Assembly (NCBI GenBank): GCA_964473205.1 | Contig: CAYYOK010000009.1 | Location: 1 to 56,765 of the forward strand | Length of the DNA stretch: 56,765 nucleotides | DNA from: CAYMRL01 sp964473205 | GTDB taxonomy: Bacteria > Deinococcota > Deinococci > Deinococcales > Trueperaceae | Reading direction: 5' to 3' | Part shown: piece after piece, positions 33,641-40,766 of the stretch | Numbering within the stretch: position 1 is the stretch's first letter | Layout: each line of letters starts with the position of its first letter | Notes under the pieces: model-generated | Seen by the model: the letters and a program-made list of their open reading frames with translations, nothing else | What the model was told of the DNA's origin: nothing | Databases searched by the model: none | Translations under genes and position numbers: made by a program

Positions 33641-34450
33641 ATGGGAGGCGAGACGGGCTACAAGCGCTTCTTCGGCTTCGAGCTGGCAGAGTTGCTGGCG
33701 AGCAAGATCGCGGCCACAGGTTCCGGGTTCGCCGCCCAAGACTTCATGGCAGACGTCAGGGCTTCCGACCTCGCTGACCGAGAGATGACCGCACGAGTCG
33801 ACCTGCTGGCCGCCCTGCTACGCGAGCACCTACCCGAGGACTACCCCGATGCGCTGGACGTGCTGCTGCGCATCTACGGCCCCGAGAACCCCAACGAGAC
33901 CGGTATGTTCACCTTCGGATACTGGCTCTGGCCCGTGGCGTCGTTCATCGCCGCGTACGGCCTCGAGCACCATGACATGTCGGTCGCGGCCATCGGAGAG
34001 CTGACTAAGCGGCACACCGGCGAGTTCGCGATCCGCCCCTACATCGCCTCACGCCCAGAGGACACTCGGCGGGTCATGCGGGACTGGGCGGACTCGCCCA
34101 ACGTCCATCTGCGGCGCCTCGCCTCGGAAGGCTTGCGGCCGCGGCTTCCCTGGGCCAAGAAGCTGACCCTCTTCATCGCCAAGCCAGAGCCGGTGTTCGA
34201 GGTGCTAGACACGCTCAAGGACGACACCTCCCGCTTCGTGCAGAAGTCCGTGGCCAACAACGTCAACGACTACCTCAAGGACAACCGGCCCGCCGCGCTG
34301 GACCTGCTGCGGTCATGGGCGAACGCCCCGACCCAGCAGCGGCGCTGGACGATCCGCCACGCCCTGCGCAACGAGATCAGGCGCGGTGCCGATGACGCCC
34401 TCGCCGTGCTCGACCGATCCCTGCGCACCCCGACCGCCGCGGACCGCTAA
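33641..34450 (+). CDS. DNA alkylation repair (AlkD/AlkC-like HEAT-repeat) protein
   Basis: The 269-residue all-helical protein contains the tandem HEAT-like repeats of AlkC/AlkD glycosylases: FGYWLWPVASFIAAYGLEHHD, FAIRPYIASRPEDTRRVMRDWADSPNVHLRRLASEG and VQKSVANNVNDYLKDNRPAALDLLRSWA. Family members excise positively charged alkylated bases. I start at the ATG; TAACCT ends 9 nt upstream of it, fitting a leaderless transcript, and the GTG three codons earlier is too close to that box. It is followed 9 nt later by a winged-helix protein gene. Confidence 0.82.
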   Translation: MGGETGYKRFFGFELAELLASKIAATGSGFAAQDFMADVRASDLADREMTARVDLLAALLREHLPEDYPDALDVLLRIYGPENPNETGMFTFGYWLWPVASFIAAYGLEHHDMSVAAIGELTKRHTGEFAIRPYIASRPEDTRRVMRDWADSPNVHLRRLASEGLRPRLPWAKKLTLFIAKPEPVFEVLDTLKDDTSRFVQKSVANNVNDYLKDNRPAALDLLRSWANAPTQQRRWTIRHALRNEIRRGADDALAVLDRSLRTPTAADR

Positions 34451-34459
34451 TCTCTGCGG

Positions 34460-35566
34460 ATGACGATCGCCGGCGAGCAGGCGTTGGCCTGGCGTCTCGA
34501 GCGGCACGCGCTGGAGCCCGTGGCCGGGAAGACGGCTTTCGACGTCACCGATCGCGTCGTCGCGTTGCGCGGCTGGCCGCTCGACCTGTCGGACCTCTCG
34601 GTCCGCATCCGGCAGGAGGCGCCGGACGAGCACGGGCTCGAGCGCGCGCTCGAGACGGGCGAGCTGATCCGCAGCTACGCGTTCCGGGGCGGCTCGTACG
34701 TCTTCTCCCACGCTGTCGCTGCCGACCTGCTCGCCTGTCGCACCTCCACGCGCGTCTGGGAGACGCGGCGCTATCAGCAGCAAGGCAGCTTCGAGCTCGA
34801 CGATTGGCGACCGCTGCGCGAGGCCGTGCGCGAGGTGCTGGCCGACGGTCCGGCGACACGGGCGGAGATCGGCGCCCGCCTCTCGCGGATCCCCAGACTC
34901 AGGCACCTGGCCGTGGGCGCGACGGGCGCGGGCTCGGACAGCCTGTACAAGCCGCTGCACTGGTGGGGCGACATCTGTTTCGGCCCTAACAGAGACGGGC
35001 AGGCGACCTTCCGGCTCCTCCACGGCGACCCCCGCTGGCCCGGACTGCCGGACATCGATGAGGCCGGCCGCCGTGCGATCGCCCTGTACCTGCGCAGCTA
35101 CGGCCCCGCGACCTTCACGAACCTCTCGTACTGGCTGACCGAGGGGCTCAGCGTTCCCCGCCGCCGGCTCCTCGCGTGGATCGCCGAGCTCGGAGACGCC
35201 CTGACCTCAGTGAGCGTCGACGGCGTCGACGCGTACGTCCTGGCCACGGACGTCGACGACATGCGCGGGACCGAGCCCTCGGCATCCGTCAGCCTGCTAC
35301 CGGGGTTCGACCCGTGGGTGCTCGGCCCGGGGACGGCTGACACCCGCCTGATCGCTGCCGAGCGGAGGGCTGCGGCCACCAAGGGGTTGAGCCTCGTGAT
35401 CGTCGGCGGCGTGGTGAAGGGCACCTGGCGGCTTCGGGGCGACGAGCTGACGGTCTCCTGGTTCGGCGAGTCCGGCCCCGCGCCGACGGCGGCCCTCGAG
35501 CGCGAGGCTGGTCGGATCGCCGACCTCCATGCGCGGGAAGTGAACCTGACGATCGCCTCCGAGTGA
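34460..35566 (+). CDS. Winged-helix DNA-binding domain protein (AlkZ/YcaQ-related family)
   Basis: The 368-residue protein belongs to the winged-helix (HTH_42) superfamily that includes AlkZ-type glycosylases: AYAFRGGSYVFSHAVAADLLAC, LREAVREVLADGPATRAEIGARL, YLRSYGPATFTNLSYWL and the end LLPGFDPWVLGPG...GVVKGTWRL. The position where AlkZ enzymes carry the catalytic QxQ reads ALRGWPLD instead, so base excision activity by that mechanism is doubtful. TAATCT overlaps the previous stop and ends 6 nt before the ATG, so it may have its own leaderless promoter as well as read-through. Confidence 0.78.
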   Translation: MTIAGEQALAWRLERHALEPVAGKTAFDVTDRVVALRGWPLDLSDLSVRIRQEAPDEHGLERALETGELIRSYAFRGGSYVFSHAVAADLLACRTSTRVWETRRYQQQGSFELDDWRPLREAVREVLADGPATRAEIGARLSRIPRLRHLAVGATGAGSDSLYKPLHWWGDICFGPNRDGQATFRLLHGDPRWPGLPDIDEAGRRAIALYLRSYGPATFTNLSYWLTEGLSVPRRRLLAWIAELGDALTSVSVDGVDAYVLATDVDDMRGTEPSASVSLLPGFDPWVLGPGTADTRLIAAERRAAATKGLSLVIVGGVVKGTWRLRGDELTVSWFGESGPAPTAALEREAGRIADLHAREVNLTIASE

Positions 35567-35628
35567 GGTGGTAGCGCCGGGAGCCAGCGGCGGCCATGCG
35601 AGCGCGTCGGCCGCGTTACCCTACCGGG

Positions 35629-36138
35629 ATGTCACTCGCAAGCGTGCGCCACCACCTCGAGAAGTTCGGCAAGTCGGGCGAGGTCATGGAGTTCGAGGAG
35701 TCGAGCGCCACCGTGGCGCTCGCCGCCGAGCGCGTCGGCACCGAGCCGGCGAGGATCGCCAAGACGCTCGCCTTCTACGATCCCAAGGACCCCAGCCGCG
35801 CGATCCTGGTCGTGACCGCCGGCGACACCCGTCTTCACAACGGCAGCTGCAAGCGGACGTTCGGCGGCAAGCCGCGGATGCTGGCGCCCGGGGACGTCGA
35901 GACTCTCACAGGTCATCCGATAGGCGGCGTCTGCCCCTTCGCCAACCCGGCGGAGGCGCGTGTCTACCTCGACGAGTCGCTCAGGCGCTTCGAGGTCGTC
36001 TACCCCGCCGCCGGCAGCGCCAACTCGGCGGTGCCGACGACGCTGGCGGAGCTCGAGGAGCTGAGCGGCGCGCTGGGGTGGGTAGACGTGACCGTCGGCT
36101 GGCGCCCCGAAGACGAGGACCGCGAGCCGCCCGGCTGA
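35629..36138 (+). CDS. YbaK/EbsC family aminoacyl-tRNA deacylase-like protein
   Basis: The 169-residue product has the YbaK/ProX layout: ESSATVALAAERVGTEPARIAKTLAFYDP with the conserved Lys, GDTRLHNGSCKRTFGGKPRML, GHPIGGVCPFAN and a final NSAVPTTLAELEEL. Such proteins hydrolyse mischarged aminoacyl-tRNA in trans. TACCCT (35617-35622) lies 6 nt before the ATG, giving a leaderless promoter and fixing this start over an upstream ATG. It is convergent with the SMR gene. Confidence 0.9.
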   Translation: MSLASVRHHLEKFGKSGEVMEFEESSATVALAAERVGTEPARIAKTLAFYDPKDPSRAILVVTAGDTRLHNGSCKRTFGGKPRMLAPGDVETLTGHPIGGVCPFANPAEARVYLDESLRRFEVVYPAAGSANSAVPTTLAELEELSGALGWVDVTVGWRPEDEDREPPG

Positions 36139-36147
36139 CGACCAGTT

Positions 36148-36468
36148 CTACGAGACCAGCTTCAGCCCGACGATGCTGCCGACCAACGCCAGCAGCAGCC
36201 CCACACGCAGCAGGCTGGCCGGCTCGCTGCCGGTGATCATCGCGTAGATCACCGTCAGGGACGCGCCGATCCCGACCCATACGGCGTAGGCCGTGCCTGT
36301 CGGCAGGCTCCGCATCGCGTAGGCCAGACCGACCATGCTCAGGGCGCAAGCCACGATGAACAGCACGCTGGGGCCGAGGCGGCTGAAGCCTTCGGAGCGA
36401 CCCAACGCCGTTGCCCACACCGCCTCCAGAACTCCGGATACGACCAACACCGACCAAGCAGCTGCCAT
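36148..36468 (-). CDS. SMR family exporter, probable guanidinium exporter (Gdx-type)
   Basis: The 106-residue protein has four hydrophobic helices and the small-multidrug-resistance signature GVLEAVWATALGRSEGF, with the essential Glu at residue 15. I chose the ATG preceded by GGGGAGG 6 nt away; an upstream ATG directly after the riboswitch would add 13 residues unlike the family. The guanidine-III riboswitch 39 nt upstream strongly indicates that the substrate is guanidinium. Only one SMR gene is present, so it is presumably a homodimer with dual topology. Confidence 0.88.
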   Translation of the reverse strand: MAAAWSVLVVSGVLEAVWATALGRSEGFSRLGPSVLFIVACALSMVGLAYAMRSLPTGTAYAVWVGIGASLTVIYAMITGSEPASLLRVGLLLALVGSIVGLKLVS

Positions 36469-36507
36469 GACACGCCTCCCCGATGTGCTCTCTAGGCGCA
36501 CATCCAT

Positions 36508-36548
36508 GACGACGTCTTGTCCTGACCGGGTACGTCGCGCTCGTCCGG
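36508..36548 (-). ncRNA. Guanidine-III riboswitch (ykkC-III motif)
   Basis: Read towards the SMR gene, this 41-nt stretch reproduces the guanidine-III consensus: CCGGACGAG, then GTACCCGGTCAGGACAAGACG. The paired segments are GCGACGT and ACGTCGT. As I remember the Thermobifida aptamer these are GCGCCGT and ACGGCGC, so the central change is compensated on both sides, leaving one G-T. The pseudoknot strands CCGG/CCGG are intact. It begins 8 nt after the CDF stop codon; a -10-like TAGCAT lies at 36578-36573. Guanidine should relieve repression of the exporter. Confidence 0.87.
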
Positions 36549-36555
36549 GACCGGC

Positions 36556-37206
36556 TCAGCGGTCGGGGTCGGATGCTAGCACGGCAGCCTGACCTCGGTC
36601 GGCGAGCTGCCTGACGGCGCTCCAAGCCAGGTAGAGAGCCACGGCCACGGAGCCTGCCAGGTCGATGACGCGGCCGGTCGCGGTGTCACCAAGCAGCCAC
36701 ACCGAGCCCAGCGCAACCACCACCGCCACGTCGACGAACGTCTTGGCGCGGTAGAGCCGCGCCTGGGCGGTCACGATCGGAGTGGGCTCCCGGCGTTCGA
36801 AGCGCTCGTAGCGGGCCCAGAACCAGCCGTTGGTCAGGACGCCGAGGAAGGCGATCACGAGGCCGACGACGACGTTGCCGGTAGGGCGGGGCCACAGCCA
36901 CCTCGACACCGCCAGCGCGAGGATCGCCAACGCCGAGAGAGCCAGCGCGGCGCCTACGATCAGGCGAACCGACCTCTCGATCCTCGCGCGCTGAGAGTCG
37001 GGCACGCCCTGTACGCGCCGGAACGCCAGCCATGAGACGAGCACGGCGGCGAACTCCACGGTGCGCCTGACGAAATCCGCCGCCTGCGTCGCCGAGCGCC
37101 CGAGCAGCAGCGCCGCGAAGGTCGCGAACGGCGCCCAGGCACTGAGCAGCACGGCCGCCCTCAGCGTCCTCTCGCGGGCGCGGGTCTCTCCGTCGGAAGC
37201 GGTCAG
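36556..37206 (-). CDS. Cation diffusion facilitator-like membrane protein
   Basis: The protein of about 216 residues has five to six hydrophobic helices in the CDF arrangement: RTLRAAVLLSAWAPFATFAALLLG, DFVRRTVEFAAVLVSWLAFRRV, a NVVVGLVIAFLGVLTNGWFWARY segment, AKTFVDVAVVVALGSVWLL and VIDLAGSVAVALYLAWSAVRQL. It lacks the cytoplasmic C-terminal domain. The usual metal-binding HxxxD pairs are not obvious, so the ion is uncertain. No ATG/GTG/TTG fits the start. A CTG overlapping the upstream stop (CTGA) is listed; the next option is a GTG at 37152. Confidence 0.72.
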   Translation of the reverse strand: MTASDGETRARERTLRAAVLLSAWAPFATFAALLLGRSATQAADFVRRTVEFAAVLVSWLAFRRVQGVPDSQRARIERSVRLIVGAALALSALAILALAVSRWLWPRPTGNVVVGLVIAFLGVLTNGWFWARYERFERREPTPIVTAQARLYRAKTFVDVAVVVALGSVWLLGDTATGRVIDLAGSVAVALYLAWSAVRQLADRGQAAVLASDPDR

Positions 37207-37955
37207 GCCCGGCCCGCCAACCACTCGAGCAGCGACAGCAGCGGGTAGAGCGCCGCCAGGGTCGCGAGCGGCACGGACAGCGTGTCGGTGCCGGCGGGCG
37301 AGATCAGCTCCACGGCGGCGGACAGAGGAGCCACCAGCAGCCCGGCGACCGCGGCAGCCCACCACGGCACCCCGCCGAACCAGCAGAGGGTGATGAACAG
37401 CGCCGCGAACGCGAAGGCTGTCATCGCGCCGCTGCCCTCGTGCGTCTTGCCGCTGTCGACGAGCTCGTGGTGGATCTTGCGCTTGCCGAAGGCCTTGCCG
37501 AACAGCGCAGCGGCCGCGTCGCCGAAGGTCCAGGCCATCACCGCGGCCACCGCCAGGTAGCGGTGCTCGTGGCCGAGCAGGCCCCAGGTCAGCGCCAGGA
37601 GGAGCGCGAAGCTGAGCTGCACCAGCAGGAGCTGCCGCCGGAACTCGCCCTGCTCCCCGCTGCGCTGCGCGAAGCTGCGCTGGAAGAACGGTTGCCGCTC
37701 GAGCCAGAAGAACAGAGCCGGGTACGCGACGGCGACGAGCGTCGCAGCGGCCAGCGCCGCCAGGTACCAGGTCTCGAAACCCTCGACCAGGATGAAGATC
37801 GACAGCCCATAGAAGATGTGGTGCAGCTTCCTCGCCAGCTCGCGCGGGATCGGCGTCAGCGACAGCAGCAGCACAGGCACCAGCGCCACCACCACGAGGT
37901 AGTAGGCGAACAGGACCCCCGTGCCTATCAGGAACGCCACCACTGGCTCCGCCAT
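37203..37955 (-). CDS. Phytol/dolichol kinase-like CTP-dependent membrane kinase
   Basis: The 250-residue membrane protein has about seven helices and the motifs of the phosphatidate cytidylyltransferase / dolichol-phytol kinase family: PRELARKLHHIFYGLSIFILVEG, AWTFGDAAAALFGKAFGKRKI and DSGKTHEGSGAMTAF. Members phosphorylate polyprenols, phytol or similar alcohols with CTP. I chose the ATG giving MAEPVVAFLIG; the open frame extends 50 low-complexity codons upstream into the divergent AraC gene. It is coupled to the CDF-like gene by a 4-nt overlap. Confidence 0.82.
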   Translation of the reverse strand: MAEPVVAFLIGTGVLFAYYLVVVALVPVLLLSLTPIPRELARKLHHIFYGLSIFILVEGFETWYLAALAAATLVAVAYPALFFWLERQPFFQRSFAQRSGEQGEFRRQLLLVQLSFALLLALTWGLLGHEHRYLAVAAVMAWTFGDAAAALFGKAFGKRKIHHELVDSGKTHEGSGAMTAFAFAALFITLCWFGGVPWWAAAVAGLLVAPLSAAVELISPAGTDTLSVPLATLAALYPLLSLLEWLAGRA

Positions 37956-38065
37956 GCTCCCGCCTCCGGGTCGGCGTCGGTCACGCCGCCCCCAAGGCGA
38001 TCGTACCCCTGGCGCCGTAACGCGTCCGGTGCCTTCCGTCCCTGCGGCCCGTGCTAGTCTCGCGG

Positions 38066-38941
38066 GTGTCCCGAGTCGTCGAAACGGCCTTGGCGCTGCC
38101 GGCACCGCCGCTGCGCGCCCTGGTCGACTCCTACCAGGGGAGCCTGCTCGAGGGCTTCGCTCCGGGCACTCACTCAGCGCTTCCCACTGCCTCGATCGCC
38201 CTGGTCATCAGCTTGGGCGCTCCGCTTCGCATCGCTTGCCGGGAGGAAGGCGACGACTATCGCCGCTTCCCAGCCGTGATCGCGGGGCTGCGCACCAAGC
38301 CGGCCGCCATCGCTCACGACGGCTCCGCTCACGACCTGAGCGTGGCTCTGACGCCCGACGGCGCGCGCCTGCTCGGCGTGAACGCGGCCGCGCTGGGCGG
38401 CCGCATGGTCGAGCTCAGCGAGATCCTAGGCCGACGGGCGGACGCTCTCAGCGACCAGCTCCACGCGGCGAAGGACTGGCGCTCTCGTTTCACGGTGCTC
38501 GACCGCTTCCTTCTCGACCGCCTGGAACGGCTGAAGGCACCCGAAACCGCGCTCAGCCTGGCGTGGCGGCGGCTGCTGGCCAGCGGCGGTGCGGTGCCGG
38601 TGGCAAGGCTCGCCTCCGAGGTGGGTTATGGGCGCCGCCACCTCCATCAGCGGTTCACGGCCGAGTACGGGGTCACCCCGAAGCATGTCGCCAGGCTGGC
38701 GCGGTTCCAACGCTCCGTGCGCAGGATCCGGGCCGCCGAGCACCGGCGCCGCAGATCGCCAAGCGCCGCTTCGGAGACCCTGGCGGCGGTGGCGGCCGAG
38801 GTCGGCTACTTCGATCAGTCGCACATGGCCCGCGAGTGGCGAGAGATGGCGGGACGCCCACCGAGCGAATGGGTCGCCGCCGAGGAGCTCCCTTTCGTAC
38901 AAGACGAGCGCGCGAACGGCGACGCAGTATCGGAGCCATGA
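38066..38941 (+). CDS. AraC family transcriptional regulator
   Basis: The 291-residue protein has a C-terminal AraC/XylS double helix-turn-helix (about 170-280): VARLASEVGYGRRHLHQRFTAEYGVTPKHVARL and LAAVAAEVGYFDQSHMAREWREMAGRPPSEW. The N-terminal sensor half is of the DUF6597-like type. TAGTCT (38055-38060) lies 5 nt before a GTG, so a leaderless start there is preferred over the frame's earlier GTG. It overlaps the VOC gene by 4 nt (ATGA); AraC-VOC pairs of this kind are common. Confidence 0.87.
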   Translation: MSRVVETALALPAPPLRALVDSYQGSLLEGFAPGTHSALPTASIALVISLGAPLRIACREEGDDYRRFPAVIAGLRTKPAAIAHDGSAHDLSVALTPDGARLLGVNAAALGGRMVELSEILGRRADALSDQLHAAKDWRSRFTVLDRFLLDRLERLKAPETALSLAWRRLLASGGAVPVARLASEVGYGRRHLHQRFTAEYGVTPKHVARLARFQRSVRRIRAAEHRRRRSPSAASETLAAVAAEVGYFDQSHMAREWREMAGRPPSEWVAAEELPFVQDERANGDAVSEP

Positions 38942-39414
38942 ACGAGACGCCGGCAAGGATCCACGAACCCATCCGCGTCAACCTCGGCTACCGCGACGTC
39001 CCCGCGGCCATCCGCTTCCTCGTCGACGCCCTCGGCTTCGAGCAGGGGGTGATCCACCAGGACGACGATGGCGAGGTCCACTACGCCGAGCTGCGCTGGC
39101 CGGCTGGCGGGATCGTCACGCTGCATAGCGGCGGCGCGGGCAACTCGATCGCCGACCTGTCGCGACTGGCCGCGGCGAGCGGCTACCCCGCCTACTCGAT
39201 CCACATCGACGTGAACGACCCTGACGACCGCTACCGGCGCGCTGTGGCAGCTGGAGCCGCGGTGGTCCGCGAGCTGCGGGACTCAACGGCCGGCTTGGGC
39301 ACACGCGGTTTCATAGTCAGGGACCCTGAGGGGCTCTACTGGAGCCTGGGAACACCGCTTCCCGAGCTCGAGAGAGGCCCCGACGGCAGGTGGCGACCTG
39401 CCGCCGAGACCTGA
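38938..39414 (+). CDS. VOC family protein (glyoxalase-like)
   Basis: The 158-residue protein is a VOC domain of the YP_ / PhnB-like shape: IRVNLGYRDVPAAIRFLVDALGFEQ, VHYAELRWPAGGIVTLHSGG, YSIHIDVNDPDDRYRRAVAAGAAVVREL and FIVRDPEGLYWSLGTP. The ligand is unknown. It is translationally coupled to the AraC regulator upstream, which probably controls it. The longer open frame reaching far upstream is a shadow. Confidence 0.85.
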   Translation: MNETPARIHEPIRVNLGYRDVPAAIRFLVDALGFEQGVIHQDDDGEVHYAELRWPAGGIVTLHSGGAGNSIADLSRLAAASGYPAYSIHIDVNDPDDRYRRAVAAGAAVVRELRDSTAGLGTRGFIVRDPEGLYWSLGTPLPELERGPDGRWRPAAET

Positions 39415-39481
39415 GGGCCGAGCGGCCGCCTGAACGCGTCACGACCGCATCGCCCGTGGCTCGGCCCGACCGATCGCGCGC

Positions 39482-40723
39482 CTATCCGGTCGCCAACCAC
39501 GCGATGGTCTTGTCAGCCAGCCTGTCCAACGCCATCACCGACTGCTCGATATGCTCCTCGCGGGTGTCCTCGATCTTGTTGTGCGAGATCCCATGCAGGC
39601 TCTGCACGAACAGCATCACGGTCGGTACCCCGGCCCTCGCCACCTCGGCCGCGTCGTGCAGCGGCCCGGAAGGCAGCCGATGCGAGACGCCGGCCACCTC
39701 GACGATCGCCTCCTCGGCGAGGTCGAGCAGTCGCGAGTGGAACGGCATCGGCTCGATGCGCCAGATGTGGCTCCAGGAGACGTCCACCCCGCCCTCGGCG
39801 GCGAAACGCCGGGAGGCGTCCTCGGCGTCCTGCAGCATCGCCGCCAGCGCGCCGGCGTCGAGATGCCGCTGATCGAGGGTGATGTCGCACTCGCCCACCA
39901 CCGAGGTGACGATGCCGGGCCGCGTCACGCAGCTCCCGATCGTCGACACGCCGCCGTGGCGACCTGTGATGTCGTAGACCGCCTGCCCCATCTTCCCCGC
40001 CGCCAGGAACGCGTCCTTGCGCCGGTTCATCGGTGTCGAGCCAGAGTGAGCGGCCTGACCGCGGAAGTGGATGCCGTGCCGCTCGACGCCGAAGGTGCCG
40101 AGCACGACGCCCAGCGGCAGGTCCAGGTCGAGGAGGACGGGGCCCTGCTCGATGTGCAGCTCGAGGTAGGCGCCGGCCTTCGCCAGCTCGGCGTGGGAGT
40201 CGCCCATGCGGTCGAGGTCGACGCCGCAACGCGACAGCGCGTCGACGAGCCTCACGCCGTCGGCGTCCTTGCGGTCGCGTTCGGCGTCGGGATCGAGCGT
40301 GCCGCCGCAGGCGCTGGAGCCTAGCAGGCTGCGCCCGAAGCGCGCGCCCTCCTCGTCCGCCCAGTCGACGAGCCTCACCGTCACCGGCGGGCGGCCGCCG
40401 TACTCGGCCTTGAGCCGCCGCACGACCTCGAGACCTCCGAGCACGTTGAGGCAGCCGTCGAGCCAGCCCCCGCCAGGGACGGAATCCATGTGCCCGCCGA
40501 TGAGCAGCTCGGTGTCCGACTCGCCCCTGAGGGTCGACCAGACGTTGCCGGCAGCGTCCTGATGCGTCTCGAGGCCGAGCGCGTCGAGCTTCTCCCTGAG
40601 CCATGCGCGCGAATCCAGCCACACGTCGGTCCACGCGACTCGCCAGGCGCCGTTCTCGTCTCCCGTGCGCGCCCTGAGCTCCTTGAGCTCCGTTACGGTC
40701 CTAGCTGGATTGAGTTCGCTCAC
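39482..40723 (-). CDS. M20 family Zn-dependent hydrolase (N-carbamoyl-L-amino acid hydrolase / allantoate amidohydrolase type)
   Basis: The 413-residue enzyme has the hydantoinase-carbamoylase pattern: GGHMDSVPGGGWLDGCLNVLGG (metal His/Asp), DWADEEGARFGRSLLGSSA (catalytic Glu-Glu), ELHIEQGPVL (metal His), FRGQAAHSGSTPMNRRKDAF and the C-terminal VQSLHGISHNKIEDTREEH (last His). It removes carbamoyl or related groups from amino acid derivatives. The GTG start (VSELNPARTV) gives normal length; upstream frame is spurious. No hydantoinase or purine genes are adjacent, so the exact substrate is open. Confidence 0.88.
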   Translation of the reverse strand: MSELNPARTVTELKELRARTGDENGAWRVAWTDVWLDSRAWLREKLDALGLETHQDAAGNVWSTLRGESDTELLIGGHMDSVPGGGWLDGCLNVLGGLEVVRRLKAEYGGRPPVTVRLVDWADEEGARFGRSLLGSSACGGTLDPDAERDRKDADGVRLVDALSRCGVDLDRMGDSHAELAKAGAYLELHIEQGPVLLDLDLPLGVVLGTFGVERHGIHFRGQAAHSGSTPMNRRKDAFLAAGKMGQAVYDITGRHGGVSTIGSCVTRPGIVTSVVGECDITLDQRHLDAGALAAMLQDAEDASRRFAAEGGVDVSWSHIWRIEPMPFHSRLLDLAEEAIVEVAGVSHRLPSGPLHDAAEVARAGVPTVMLFVQSLHGISHNKIEDTREEHIEQSVMALDRLADKTIAWLATG

Positions 40724-40766
40724 CTGGGTCCGACCTCCGTTCGCTGCGGGCCGCCCGGCCCGCCAT

